Below are positions 1 through 7,380 of a stretch of DNA of 46,476 bases, piece after piece. The stretch is from Oscillospiraceae bacterium (GTDB lineage Bacteria; Bacillota; Clostridia; Oscillospirales; Acutalibacteraceae). Below the pieces are notes generated by a model. The model was not told the DNA's origin, searched no databases, and saw nothing but the letters and a program-made list of their open reading frames with translations. How positions within the stretch are numbered: position 1 is the first letter of the stretch; each line of letters opens with the position of its first letter. The stretch spans positions 1 to 46,476 of the forward strand of contig SVPX01000004.1 in NCBI GenBank assembly GCA_015065665.1, given 5' to 3'. The position numbers and the translations under genes were made by a program.

Positions 1-16
1 AGATATGTTCTCCTAG

Positions 17-454
17 GTAAATGATGAACTGGGTAACATATACACAGCGGATGTGTACGAAGCCTTTGATAATTACTACAAGAAAACAGGCAGTTATGAT
101 GTTATACAGCCTGACGGTATTCACCCCTCCCAAAAGGGACATCAGCTTATTGCTCAGGTGCTACTTGATAAAATCAACGAGCTTGAAGCAGACGGTGTTA
201 TCCCCACAAAACCCGCTCAGTATATCCTTATGGGAGATGTGGACGGTTCAAAGGATGTTACCATCAAGGATGCAACACAGATTCAGAAACACCTGTCCCG
301 CCTGGTTATATTCCAGAATGCCCTTGTCCGCCTGAGCGCTGACACAGATGGTGACGAAGGTATCACCATCAAGGATGCAACTGCTATTCAGAAGCACATT
401 GCAGGAATAGATACAAGCACATCAATCGGCAAATACATCCCCTACTACGGATAA
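17..454 (+). CDS. SGNH/GDSL hydrolase C-terminus with type I dockerin (5' partial)
   Basis: This is the end of a secreted esterase-like protein. The first part carries the Asp-x-x-His block expected at the end of an SGNH hydrolase (PDGIHPSQKGH), where Asp and His would complete the catalytic triad; the Ser block is missing. After a short linker come two dockerin half-repeats, GDVDGSKDVTIKDATQIQKH and DTDGDEGITIKDATAIQKH, each with the Asp-rich calcium loop and following helix. Dockerins bind cohesins, so the enzyme would join a cellulosome-like complex outside the cell. The reading frame continues upstream of a GTG at 53 with protein-like sequence (VNDELGNIYTADVY) to an in-frame TAG at 14-16. 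The gene is therefore cut by the window edge, and the TAG is either a real disruption, a frameshift or an end-of-contig error. Family assignment is confident; completeness is not. Confidence 0.85.
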   Translation, partial: VNDELGNIYTADVYEAFDNYYKKTGSYDVIQPDGIHPSQKGHQLIAQVLLDKINELEADGVIPTKPAQYILMGDVDGSKDVTIKDATQIQKHLSRLVIFQNALVRLSADTDGDEGITIKDATAIQKHIAGIDTSTSIGKYIPYYG

Positions 455-460
455 CAATTA

Positions 461-493
461 AGCCACTCTCTTTAAAACAGAGAGTGGCTCTTT
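461..493. terminator. Bidirectional intrinsic terminator
   Basis: A perfect 10-bp stem (AGCCACTCTC at 461-470 with GAGAGTGGCT at 480-489, 9-base loop) is followed by a T-rich run. It lies between two convergent genes and can serve both. Confidence 0.85.
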
Positions 494-513
494 TCATACC
501 GTTATATTTTTAA

Positions 514-1446
514 TCAGACAAAATTCAGAATAATCATCATCAGGGGCATTGTGACGATACTGAGGATTGTACCCAACAGCACACAACTGCCTGCGGTTTT
601 CTGTCCTCTGCCTGCAAGTTCTGCAAAGTTCAGCACATTACTTGCCACAGGGCAACAGAAGAGAATGAAGGCAAGTTGCTTCATAAACATATCAATAGGC
701 AGGAAATACACAAGCAGCAGAACTCCTGCAGGCATCAGCACCTGCTTTAAGAGTATCACAAGATACTGTGTACCTTTGCCAAAAACTTCTTTGAACTTTG
801 CTGTTGCAAGTCGCATTCCCAGTATGGTCATACACAGGGGTGTGGAAATCTTACCGCCTAAGGACACCGCCTCCGATAACAGAGAGGGGAGTTTTATACT
901 CAGCACAAAAAGCACAAAAGCAACAACAAAAGATATGGTAGAGGGATTCAGCACCAGTCTTTTTGCTTGTATGTACTTTTTATCCCTTGTTATGATATAC
1001 AGCACCATAGTCCAGCACAGCAGATTGAATGCAAGTGTAAACACAAGGCAATAAACCGCCGCATCCTGTCTTTCGGGGAATAGTCTCTCCACCACAGGAA
1101 TTCCGAAGAATCCGCAGTTACCAAGCACCGCGGCTATATTGTAAACTCTGTAGTTCTCGTTTTCTACGCTTTTCTTTCTGAATATGTAGAAAAACAACAT
1201 CAGAAAACCAAACTGTCCCACCAAGGCTATCAGAAAGAACACAAGAAGATTCACAAGCAAGTCGGGAGAAAAATCTGCCTTGTCAAAAGAATAGAATGTA
1301 AGACAAGGCTGACACACATAAAGAAGAAACTTCGCAAAAGATGGGATATGCTCTTTCTGTACAAGTTTTGTCTTCATCAGCAAAAATCCCGGCACCGCAT
1401 ACATAAGCAGAAGTGCCACAGAAGATATAGTAGTACCAAATATCAT
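514..1446 (-). CDS. AEC (auxin efflux carrier) family transporter
   Basis: Integral membrane permease of about 310 residues with roughly ten hydrophobic helices in the two five-helix bundles typical of the AEC/BART superfamily. The start (ISSVALLLMYAVPGFLLMK) and the middle block (NCGFFGIPV) match this family, in which the Asn/Gly-rich broken helices form the transport site. Bacterial members export or take up small organic acids such as malate, but the substrate cannot be told here. The open frame extends to a TTG at 1491, but that has no ribosome binding site; the ATG at 1446 places a weak GGTG about 8 bases upstream and fits the family N-terminus, so I chose it. The gene is alone, convergent with the dockerin gene and divergent from the sigma-factor operon. 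Confidence 0.85.
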   Translation of the reverse strand: MIFGTTISSVALLLMYAVPGFLLMKTKLVQKEHIPSFAKFLLYVCQPCLTFYSFDKADFSPDLLVNLLVFFLIALVGQFGFLMLFFYIFRKKSVENENYRVYNIAAVLGNCGFFGIPVVERLFPERQDAAVYCLVFTLAFNLLCWTMVLYIITRDKKYIQAKRLVLNPSTISFVVAFVLFVLSIKLPSLLSEAVSLGGKISTPLCMTILGMRLATAKFKEVFGKGTQYLVILLKQVLMPAGVLLLVYFLPIDMFMKQLAFILFCCPVASNVLNFAELAGRGQKTAGSCVLLGTILSIVTMPLMMIILNFV

Positions 1447-1643
1447 AAAAATCACCGCAAGTATTGTACCACGAAACCATATTACAGACAACAGGAAAAT
1501 TTATCAGAAAACAATAAATTGCACTATTAAAATCTATAACAATGTGGTAAAATAAAAATATATAAAAATTTTTTCAAAAAAATGCAACCAAACAAAAAAG
1601 AAGTTGTCATTATTAGTGACGGCTTGATTGCAAGAGGTAAAAG

Positions 1644-2207
1644 ATGGACGACCGCGTAATCATAGAGCAATATCTTATGAGAGATGAAAAGGCTATTGAA
1701 AGCACATCCCTCAAATACGGCTCCTACTGTATGAAGATATCCCTTAACATTCTTACTGACCAGTCAGACAGCGAAGAGAACGTTAACGATACATACATGC
1801 AGACATGGAAGTCTATCCCCCCTCAAAGGCCCGACTCCCTTATGGCGTATCTCGGCAAACTATGCCGTAACCTTGCCCTTAATAAGTTAAAGGCTAAAAA
1901 CGCAATCAAACGCACAGGTGACAACTCAACCCTTTCCTTGGACGAGCTTTCTTTATGCACTCCATCGGGAGTAAATATAGAAAACCAAGTTGAGATGTCC
2001 CACCTGAGTAAATGTATATCTGATTTTCTCCGCACTCAGAAGGAAGAGGCAAGAAACGTCTTTATCTGCAGATACTTCTACTGTGACAGCATAGAGGATA
2101 TCTGCAATAAATTCTCGTTCAGCCCCAGCAAGGTTAAATCCATTCTGATGAGAGTAAGAGGCAAACTCAGACTACACCTTGAAAAGGAGGGTTATGAATA
2201 TGGTTAA
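1644..2207 (+). CDS. ECF-like RNA polymerase sigma-70 family factor
   Basis: A 187-residue sigma factor. Residues about 20-90 form a region 2 (the acidic block SEENVNDTYMQTWKSI and the following AYLGKLCRNLALNKLK helix), which would contact core polymerase and melt the -10 element. Residues about 125-185 form a region 4 helix-turn-helix (SIEDICNKFSFSPSKVKSIL). AGAGG sits about 7 bases before the ATG. The next gene starts inside its last codons and encodes a small membrane protein of anti-sigma type, so the pair is probably a sigma/anti-sigma switch. It heads an operon for O-acetylation of an envelope polymer, which is the likely regulon, though that is inference. It is clearly paralogous to the sigma factor at 29380-29937 (both begin MDD, then share the KYG-YC and ENDTY/VNDTY blocks). 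Confidence 0.88.
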   Translation: MDDRVIIEQYLMRDEKAIESTSLKYGSYCMKISLNILTDQSDSEENVNDTYMQTWKSIPPQRPDSLMAYLGKLCRNLALNKLKAKNAIKRTGDNSTLSLDELSLCTPSGVNIENQVEMSHLSKCISDFLRTQKEEARNVFICRYFYCDSIEDICNKFSFSPSKVKSILMRVRGKLRLHLEKEGYEYG

Positions 2208-2760
2208 CGAAGTGATGGCACGGGCTATCACAGGCATTGATGACGACCTGATTACTGATGCGTATAAGTCATCAAAGAAAAAAGGAAACATCCGATTCCT
2301 TTACACCGCAGTTTCTGTTGCGGCTTGTTTTATTCTTATTATCACAGCAGTTTTCCTTACATTCCCCAAATCCCCTGCAGTTTATCTGGATAGCGAAAAG
2401 GTAACATCAACACCCCTTGCAGTATCATCTCCCTTATCCGTTGCCTCAGTAACACCCAGAGCAACACAGAATGTAACGATAACTCTTGATGTAAGTTTAA
2501 ACAAAACAGAAACCCGAATTTCCTGTACAGAGGGTACATTCACACTCTGCGGCAAGAATCAGGACACCCTGTTTTATAAGGGTACTGACTTCACTACAGA
2601 CAAGGATATCTCAAAAAAAGACTTATCCCTTTGCTGGACTGTTGAATCTCCTGAGAAATCAGAGGTTTACACCCTTACCCTTGATGGTAAGGAAACACAG
2701 GTTCTCAACTTAAAATTCGATGAGAATCTGAACAACTGGACGATTTTTATTGAAAAATAA
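2200..2760 (+). CDS. Membrane-anchored anti-sigma-like protein
   Basis: A 186-residue single-pass membrane protein. A short cytoplasmic tail (residues 1-33) contains the block ITGIDDDLITDA, then a basic KKK patch, a hydrophobic helix at about 34-54 (VSVAACFILIITAVF), a Ser/Thr/Pro-rich linker, and an extracytoplasmic domain of about 100 residues predicted to be beta-rich. The tail resembles that of the serpin protein at 29934-31376 (DAMGMVDEALIERA), and both follow and overlap a sigma gene, which suggests the tail holds the sigma factor. The extracellular domain is not recognised. Two ATGs (2194, 2200) are possible; AAGGAGG at 2184-2190 is well placed only for 2200, which overlaps the sigma stop codon. 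The anti-sigma role is inferred from position and layout. Confidence 0.75.
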   Translation: MVNEVMARAITGIDDDLITDAYKSSKKKGNIRFLYTAVSVAACFILIITAVFLTFPKSPAVYLDSEKVTSTPLAVSSPLSVASVTPRATQNVTITLDVSLNKTETRISCTEGTFTLCGKNQDTLFYKGTDFTTDKDISKKDLSLCWTVESPEKSEVYTLTLDGKETQVLNLKFDENLNNWTIFIEK

Positions 2761-2799
2761 AAATATAAAAAATTTATTTAATCAATGGAGGAAATTATC

Positions 2800-3363
2800 A
2801 TGAAAAGAATTCTCGCAGTACTTATGGCAGCAATGCTCATGCTCTCTCTGGTAGCTTGTGGCGGAGCGGGCAAAACAGAATCCACAATCGCATCTCCCCT
2901 TGAGCTTCTCAACACAGTATGGGCAGCATACCCCGAAGATCAGAAGTTTGCAGTTGCAGGCGGCGATATGACAGAGGCTAACATGAATATGGAAGGCCCC
3001 GGCGTATACGGCATTGAGGACACAGAAGGTCTTGATGCTTCTCTTGGTTTCCCTGCAGCATCTGTTGCAAAGATTGACGGCGCAGCTTCCCTCATGCACA
3101 TGATGAACGCTAACACATTCACTTGTGGTGCATACCACCTTGTAAAGGCTGAGGACAAGGACGCTCTTGTTTCCGAGCTCAAAGAGAACATCATGAACAG
3201 ACAGTGGATGTGCGGCTTCCCCGACAAGCTTGTTATCGTTTCTGTTGAGGACTATGTTGTTGCATACTTCGGCAACGCTGAGATCATCGCTAACTTCACA
3301 ACAACTCTTACAACAGCTTACACTCAGGCAACAGTAGTTTGCGAGGAGTCCCTCGTAGCATAA
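2800..3363 (+). CDS. DUF4358-like lipoprotein
   Basis: A 187-residue secreted lipoprotein: positively charged start, hydrophobic signal and lipobox LVAC with the lipidated Cys at residue 20, followed by a Gly-rich spacer. The mature part begins with ELLNTVWAAYPEDQKFAVAGG, which I associate with DUF4358 lipoproteins of Clostridia that often sit beside MBOAT acyltransferases and DHHW proteins. The function is unknown; here it probably works with the acetylation machinery encoded immediately downstream, on the outer face of the membrane. The ATG at 2800 follows GGAGG with 8-base spacing; an ATG at 2785 in the same frame lacks that and would spoil the signal peptide. It lies 39 bases after the anti-sigma-like gene and 51 bases before the MBOAT gene, so it is probably co-transcribed. 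Confidence 0.75.
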   Translation: MKRILAVLMAAMLMLSLVACGGAGKTESTIASPLELLNTVWAAYPEDQKFAVAGGDMTEANMNMEGPGVYGIEDTEGLDASLGFPAASVAKIDGAASLMHMMNANTFTCGAYHLVKAEDKDALVSELKENIMNRQWMCGFPDKLVIVSVEDYVVAYFGNAEIIANFTTTLTTAYTQATVVCEESLVA

Positions 3364-3414
3364 TCTGTCCCTGACAGCACAAAACAAACAAAATAATAAG
3401 AGCGGAGCAAAACT

Positions 3415-4815
3415 ATGTTATTTTCAAGCATTCCTTTTCTTTTCTACTTTTTACCAATTGTAATACTGCTTTACTTTGCAGTTCCCAACAAGTTCAGAAA
3501 TGCGGTTTTGCTCCTCTCTAGCCTGTTTTTCTACGGCTGGGGAGAACCCAGATTCCTGTTCTTTATGATCATCTCCATAATCCAGGGTTATGTATTCGGA
3601 TTACTCATAGAAAAACACAAAGGCACGAAGCGGTCAAAGGTGTTTTTGACCGCTTCTGTTGTTTTATCCCTGGGACTTCTGGGATACTGCAAATATGCAG
3701 ACTTCTTTATTGAGAACTTTAATGTACTTACAGGGCTTTCTGTGCCGCTTCTTGGCATAGCACTTCCTATCGGTATCAGTTTCTACACCTTCCAGATACT
3801 CAGTTACGCAGTTGATGTTTACCGCGGTGATGTACCCGCTCAGCGTAACTTCATCACCCTTGCGGCTTACATCGCAATGTTCCCTCAGCTGATTGCAGGT
3901 CCCATTGTCAGATACTCTGACGTTGCAAAACAGCTGGAAAATCGCACTCACAGTTTTGAAAAAGCATCTGAGGGTATCCGCCGATTTGTAATCGGTTTTT
4001 CAAAAAAAATCCTTCTTGCCAATACTCTTGGCGAATTAGTTGCCACATTCAAGGCATCAGACGATAAATCCGTTCTCTTCTACTGGCTGTATGCACTTGC
4101 ATATATGCTCCACGTGTACTTCGATTTCTCCGGCTACAGCGATATGGCAATCGGTCTGGGCAAAATCTTTGGCTTCGACTTTATGGAGAACTTCAACTAT
4201 CCCTACATCTCAGGCAGTATCACAGAATTCTGGAGACGTTGGCATATGTCTTTAGGAAGTTGGTTCCGTGATTACCTGTACATTCCCATGGGCGGCAACC
4301 GTGTTTCTACACCACGATGGCTTTTCAACATCCTTGTGGTATGGATGGCAACAGGTTTCTGGCATGGTGCCGCTTGGAACTTTGTTCTATGGGGACTTAT
4401 GTTTGCAGTTCTTCTTACTATAGAAAAACTCTTCCTTATGAAGGGACTTAAAAAACTTAAGGTTCTTAATCACATCTATGTACTGTTCTTTGTCTGCTTC
4501 AGTTTTGTACTCTTTGACTCTCTCAGTATTTCTGAGGCGGCTCAAAGTATGGGGGCTATGCTGGGCGCAGGTAAAATTCCCCTTATGTCAGCAGAAACCC
4601 TCTACTACCTTAAGTCCTACAGCGTACTCCTTATAGCAGGCATTGTGGGTGCTACACCCCTGTGTCCGGCACTTGTAAAAAAAGTGCAAAAGACAAATTG
4701 GGGTGCAGTAATTGTAAACATCGCAGAGCCTTTGGTACTCCTCACCCTGCTTGTTGTATGCACAGCATATCTTATTGACGGCTCTTTCAATCCTTTCCTT
4801 TACTTCAGATTTTAA
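3415..4815 (+). CDS. MBOAT family O-acyltransferase (AlgI/DltB-like)
   Basis: A 466-residue polytopic membrane protein with about ten helices. The central block EFWRRWHMSLGSWFRDYLYIP and the later GFWHGAAWNFVLWG, with the invariant catalytic His317, are diagnostic of the membrane-bound O-acyltransferase branch that includes AlgI, PatA and DltB. These enzymes move an acyl group, usually acetyl, across the membrane and hand it to an outside partner that esterifies a polysaccharide or wall polymer. The partner here is the DHHW protein 15 bases downstream. The acceptor is not shown by the sequence: a capsule, exopolysaccharide or wall polymer are all possible. Length is normal for the family. The operon starts with a sigma/anti-sigma pair, suggesting the modification is induced by an envelope signal. 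Confidence 0.93.
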   Translation: MLFSSIPFLFYFLPIVILLYFAVPNKFRNAVLLLSSLFFYGWGEPRFLFFMIISIIQGYVFGLLIEKHKGTKRSKVFLTASVVLSLGLLGYCKYADFFIENFNVLTGLSVPLLGIALPIGISFYTFQILSYAVDVYRGDVPAQRNFITLAAYIAMFPQLIAGPIVRYSDVAKQLENRTHSFEKASEGIRRFVIGFSKKILLANTLGELVATFKASDDKSVLFYWLYALAYMLHVYFDFSGYSDMAIGLGKIFGFDFMENFNYPYISGSITEFWRRWHMSLGSWFRDYLYIPMGGNRVSTPRWLFNILVVWMATGFWHGAAWNFVLWGLMFAVLLTIEKLFLMKGLKKLKVLNHIYVLFFVCFSFVLFDSLSISEAAQSMGAMLGAGKIPLMSAETLYYLKSYSVLLIAGIVGATPLCPALVKKVQKTNWGAVIVNIAEPLVLLTLLVVCTAYLIDGSFNPFLYFRF

Positions 4816-4830
4816 GAGGAGGAATCAAAA

Positions 4831-5931
4831 ATGTCAGCAAAAATTAAAAACATTATACTGGTTGTACTCTGTGCTGTATTCCTCTTCAGTTTTCCCATTT
4901 GGGGACTTATCAAACCTGACGCGGAAATCTCAAAAAGCGAGCGCAGACCTCTTCAGAAAATCCCCGTGGTATCTGTGGAGAACATTATGTCCGGCAAGTT
5001 TATGACCGACTTTGAGTCCTATACTCTCGACCACTTCCCCATGAGAGATAACTTCCGCACTCTCAAATCCTACACAGCATTCTATGCTTTCAGACAGCAG
5101 GATAACAACGATATCTACATTGCAGAGGGCTACGCATCCAAACTTGAATACCCCCTCAACAAAGATTCCGCAAGTCACGCAACAGACCGTTTCAGGTATG
5201 TGTACGACACCTACCTTGAGGGCAACACAGGCAATATCTACCTGTCAATTGTTCCCGATAAAAACTTCTTTTTAGCAGAAAAAAACGGCTATCTCTCAAT
5301 TGATTACAATGCTCTGATTTCTCAGGTTACAGAGGATATGCCCTATGCACAGTATATCGACATAACTAATAAACTGGATATTGCCGACTATTACACCACC
5401 GACTCCCATTGGAAGCAGGAGGAGATAATTCCTGTTGCACAGCACCTTGCTGAAAATATGGGTGTAACACTTAAGAGTGAATACACACAGGAAAAAGTAG
5501 ATACTCCTTTCTATGGCGTGTATGCAGGTCAGTCTGCCCTGCCCCTTAAGCCTGATACAATAACTATTCTCAAGAATGACTACACAGAGAATTACAAGGT
5601 TTACGATTTCGAGACCGACTCTTACATTCCTGTGTATGACAAAGAAAAACTCAACGGTAACGACCCTTACGAGATTTATCTTGCAGGTCCCAAGTCCCTG
5701 CTTGTTATTGAAAACCCACAAGCAGAAACTGACAAAGAGCTGATTATCTTCCGTGATTCCTTTACAAGCTCCCTTGCACCTTTACTCTGTGAGGGATATG
5801 CTAAAGTAACACTTGTTGATATCCGTTATCTCTCCCCTGAGATGCTCTCTCACTTCATTACCTTTGACAAACAGGATGTACTGTTTATGTACAGCACATC
5901 TGTACTGAACAACAGCGTTACAATCAAATAA
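4831..5931 (+). CDS. DHHW/AlgJ-like SGNH-fold O-acetyltransferase partner
   Basis: A 366-residue membrane-anchored, mostly extracytoplasmic protein. A single helix (about 6-28) is followed by a soluble domain. It contains T-D191-S-H193-W, the Asp-x-His-Trp signature of DHHW/AlgJ/AlgX proteins, and FRD309-S310-F near the C-terminus, a position where these SGNH-fold enzymes carry a conserved Ser. In related systems this protein takes the acyl group delivered by the MBOAT protein and transfers it to a polysaccharide hydroxyl. AGAGGAGG lies 8 bases before the ATG, and the gene follows the MBOAT gene by 15 bases, so the two are surely co-expressed. The motif is a slight variant (Ser in place of the first His of DHHW). 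It is the last gene of the operon, followed by a strong terminator. Confidence 0.88.
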   Translation: MSAKIKNIILVVLCAVFLFSFPIWGLIKPDAEISKSERRPLQKIPVVSVENIMSGKFMTDFESYTLDHFPMRDNFRTLKSYTAFYAFRQQDNNDIYIAEGYASKLEYPLNKDSASHATDRFRYVYDTYLEGNTGNIYLSIVPDKNFFLAEKNGYLSIDYNALISQVTEDMPYAQYIDITNKLDIADYYTTDSHWKQEEIIPVAQHLAENMGVTLKSEYTQEKVDTPFYGVYAGQSALPLKPDTITILKNDYTENYKVYDFETDSYIPVYDKEKLNGNDPYEIYLAGPKSLLVIENPQAETDKELIIFRDSFTSSLAPLLCEGYAKVTLVDIRYLSPEMLSHFITFDKQDVLFMYSTSVLNNSVTIK

Positions 5932-5942
5932 ATATATAACAA

Positions 5943-5982
5943 AAAGGCTCAGTTACTTTAAATCGGTAACTGAGCCTTTTTT
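5943..5982. terminator. Intrinsic terminator, convergent operons
   Basis: A perfect 14-bp stem (5943-5956 with 5966-5979, 9-base loop) flanked by A-rich and T-rich runs. It ends the acetylation operon and abuts the stop codon of the reverse-strand XRE gene, so it can serve both. Confidence 0.9.
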
Positions 5983-6197
5983 CAGTCTGTTCTGCCAACA
6001 AGATAATCCAGAGTTACCCCATACAAATCTGCAATGCGGATAAGTATTTCCAACTTTGGCTCTCTCGTCATCAGTTCATAATTCTGATAAGCCTTTTCTG
6101 TGATATCACAAAGGGTAGCAACTTCTATCTGAGTGTACCCCTTTTCTTTTCTACATTGTTTTAATCTTTGCGCAAGTATATCTCTCACTTTAATCAC
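5982..6197 (-). CDS. XRE-family helix-turn-helix regulator
   Basis: A 68-71 residue protein that is essentially one Cro/C1-type DNA-binding domain: LKQCRKEKGYTQIEVATLCD, then ITEKAYQNYELMTREPKLEIL and the closing IADLYGVTLDYLVGR. There is no second domain, so it is a simple repressor or activator. Two GTG starts are possible, at 6197 and 6190; AGGTGA before the inner one fits better, while the outer one is the longest frame. Its promoter region holds a 17-base palindrome that overlaps the -35 of a divergent promoter for the PqqD-like gene, so it probably represses itself, the neighbour, or both. Family assignment is firm; targets are inferred. Confidence 0.88.
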   Translation of the reverse strand: MIKVRDILAQRLKQCRKEKGYTQIEVATLCDITEKAYQNYELMTREPKLEILIRIADLYGVTLDYLVGRTD

Positions 6198-6201
6198 CTA
6201 C

Positions 6202-6238
6202 AATTGTTCTTGACAATTAAAGTGTACTGAAATATAAT
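6202..6238 (+). promoter_or_regulatory. Consensus promoter with overlapping operator-like palindrome
   Basis: TTGACA (6210-6215), a 17-base spacer and TATAAT (6233-6238) form an exact consensus housekeeping promoter reading towards the PqqD-like gene. The palindrome AATTGT-tcttg-ACAATT (6202-6218) covers the -35. A site there would block polymerase, and it also lies within the leader region of the divergent XRE gene, so one bound dimer could control both directions. Confidence 0.75.
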
Positions 6239-6247
6239 CAATTATAT

Positions 6248-6263
6248 ACCAACATTCGTTGGT
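6248..6263 (+). promoter_or_regulatory. Perfect short hairpin at the predicted transcript start
   Basis: ACCAAC-attc-GTTGGT begins about 10 bases after the -10 element. It could be a second operator half or a 5'-end hairpin that stabilises the mRNA of the PqqD-like gene. There is no T-run, so it is not a terminator. Confidence 0.45.
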
Positions 6264-6293
6264 GCAATCGACTCAAAAGCAAAGGTGAATCAC

Positions 6294-6566
6294 ATGAAAA
6301 TTCAAGATAAATACTATCTTATGAAAATAGAAGACTACTATATAGTTCTTCCTATGCAAGAAAGTATAACTAAAGAAAAAACCACACTAACATTAAACGA
6401 AAAAGAAGCTTTTCTATGGCACCATCTAAAAAACAATGCAACAGAAGACGAACTGACAGTTTTACTTGCACAAAAATACGGCACTGATGAAAACAGTTCA
6501 AGACGAACTGTAAAGATATTTATTAGAGAACTTGTAGACAGCAAAATTATCATTGAGTTTCCATAG
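6294..6566 (+). CDS. PqqD-like peptide-binding (RRE) protein, orphan
   Basis: A 90-residue protein with the PqqD layout: an N-terminal beta region (residues 8-38), then a winged-helix part with LNEKEAFLWHHLKNNATEDE, a middle helix LLAQKYG and a closing helix TVKIFIRELVDSKIIIE. PqqD and RRE domains bind the leader peptide of ribosomally made natural products and present it to a maturase, often a radical SAM enzyme. No precursor peptide or radical SAM enzyme lies beside it, so the partner is elsewhere or the protein works alone. The ATG at 6294 is preceded by AAAGGTGA at the right distance; a GTG at 6285 would use the ribosome site itself. Expression is from the consensus promoter at 6210-6238, probably under the divergent XRE protein. 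Confidence 0.75.
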   Translation: MKIQDKYYLMKIEDYYIVLPMQESITKEKTTLTLNEKEAFLWHHLKNNATEDELTVLLAQKYGTDENSSRRTVKIFIRELVDSKIIIEFP

Positions 6567-6570
6567 CAAA

Positions 6571-6613
6571 AAACAGCGAATCAATAACCATCAAGTTACA
6601 GATTCGCTGTTTT
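6571..6613. terminator. Bidirectional intrinsic terminator
   Basis: A 12-bp perfect stem (6571-6582 with 6601-6612, 18-base loop) with A and T runs on the two sides, between the convergent PqqD-like and exonuclease III genes. Confidence 0.85.
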
Positions 6614-6615
6614 GT

Positions 6616-7368
6616 TTATTCAATCACAAGTTCCACGGGACAATGGTCGGAACCAAAGATATCGGAGTGGATTTTTGCACTTCTGAGTCTTGAGCAAAGA
6701 GAACCGGAGGTTACAAAGTAGTCAATGCGCCAGCCTGCATTCTTTTCTCTTGCGTGGAAGCGGTATGACCACCAGGAGTACGCACCCTCCGCCTCAGGAT
6801 AGAAGTGGCGGAAGGTATCAATATATCCTGCATCTACGATATTTGTGAACTTGCCTCTTTCCTCATCGGTGAAGCCTGCATTCTTACGGTTTGTCTTGGG
6901 GTTCTTAAGGTCTATCTCCTTGTGTGCCACATTAAGGTCTCCGCAATAGATAACAGGCTTTTTCTCCTGGAGTTTGTTGATATAGCAGAGGAAGTCATCC
7001 TCCCACCGCATACGATAATCAAGTCTTTTGAGTCCGTCCTGAGAATTGGGAACATACACAGTTATAAAGTAGAAATCCTCAAACTCAAGGGTAATAAGTC
7101 TGCCCTCGTGGTCATGCTCATCAATGCCCATACCATAAGTAACGGCTAAAGGCTCAATCTTTGAGAATATAGCAGTACCTGAGTAGCCTTTTTTGTCAGC
7201 ATAGTTCCAGTAACAATGGTAGCCTTCGGGAGCAAAGTCAATCTGTCCCGCCTGGAGTTTTGTCTCCTGCAGACAAAAGATATCTGCGTCAAGAGTTTTA
7301 AAAATATCCTCAAAGCCTTTTGTCATAACCGCTCTGAGTCCGTTAACATTCCATGATATAAATTTCAT
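6616..7368 (-). CDS. xth: Exodeoxyribonuclease III family AP endonuclease
   Basis: A 250-residue ExoIII/ExoA-type enzyme that removes abasic-site ends in base excision repair and degrades one strand of duplex DNA 3' to 5'. The motifs appear in order: [10 protein letters not shown] with Asn7, LQETK with the metal-binding Glu35, [21 protein letters not shown] with the catalytic Asp/Asn, WWSYR and the closing SDHCPVEL Asp-His pair. Full length for the family. AAGGAGAT stands 5 bases before the ATG. It follows the ABC exporter gene by 12 bases and ends at a shared terminator, so it is the last gene of a three-gene reverse operon, although it has no obvious functional tie to the exporter. Confidence 0.95.
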   Translation of the reverse strand: MKFISWNVNGLRAVMTKGFEDIFKTLDADIFCLQETKLQAGQIDFAPEGYHCYWNYADKKGYSGTAIFSKIEPLAVTYGMGIDEHDHEGRLITLEFEDFYFITVYVPNSQDGLKRLDYRMRWEDDFLCYINKLQEKKPVIYCGDLNVAHKEIDLKNPKTNRKNAGFTDEERGKFTNIVDAGYIDTFRHFYPEAEGAYSWWSYRFHAREKNAGWRIDYFVTSGSLCSRLRSAKIHSDIFGSDHCPVELVIE

Positions 7369-7380
7369 AGGTATCTCCTT

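Noticed and set aside
1603-1622. Possible shared autoregulatory motif before the two sigma genes (with 29290-29322)
   Set aside because: The GTTGTCAT/GTGACGG and ATTGTCAG/GTGTGACC similarity is short, with different spacing; not enough to call a promoter motif.
2782-3387. Reverse-strand Cys-rich open frame opposite the lipoprotein
   Set aside because: The forward frame has a signal peptide, lipobox, ribosome site and operon context.
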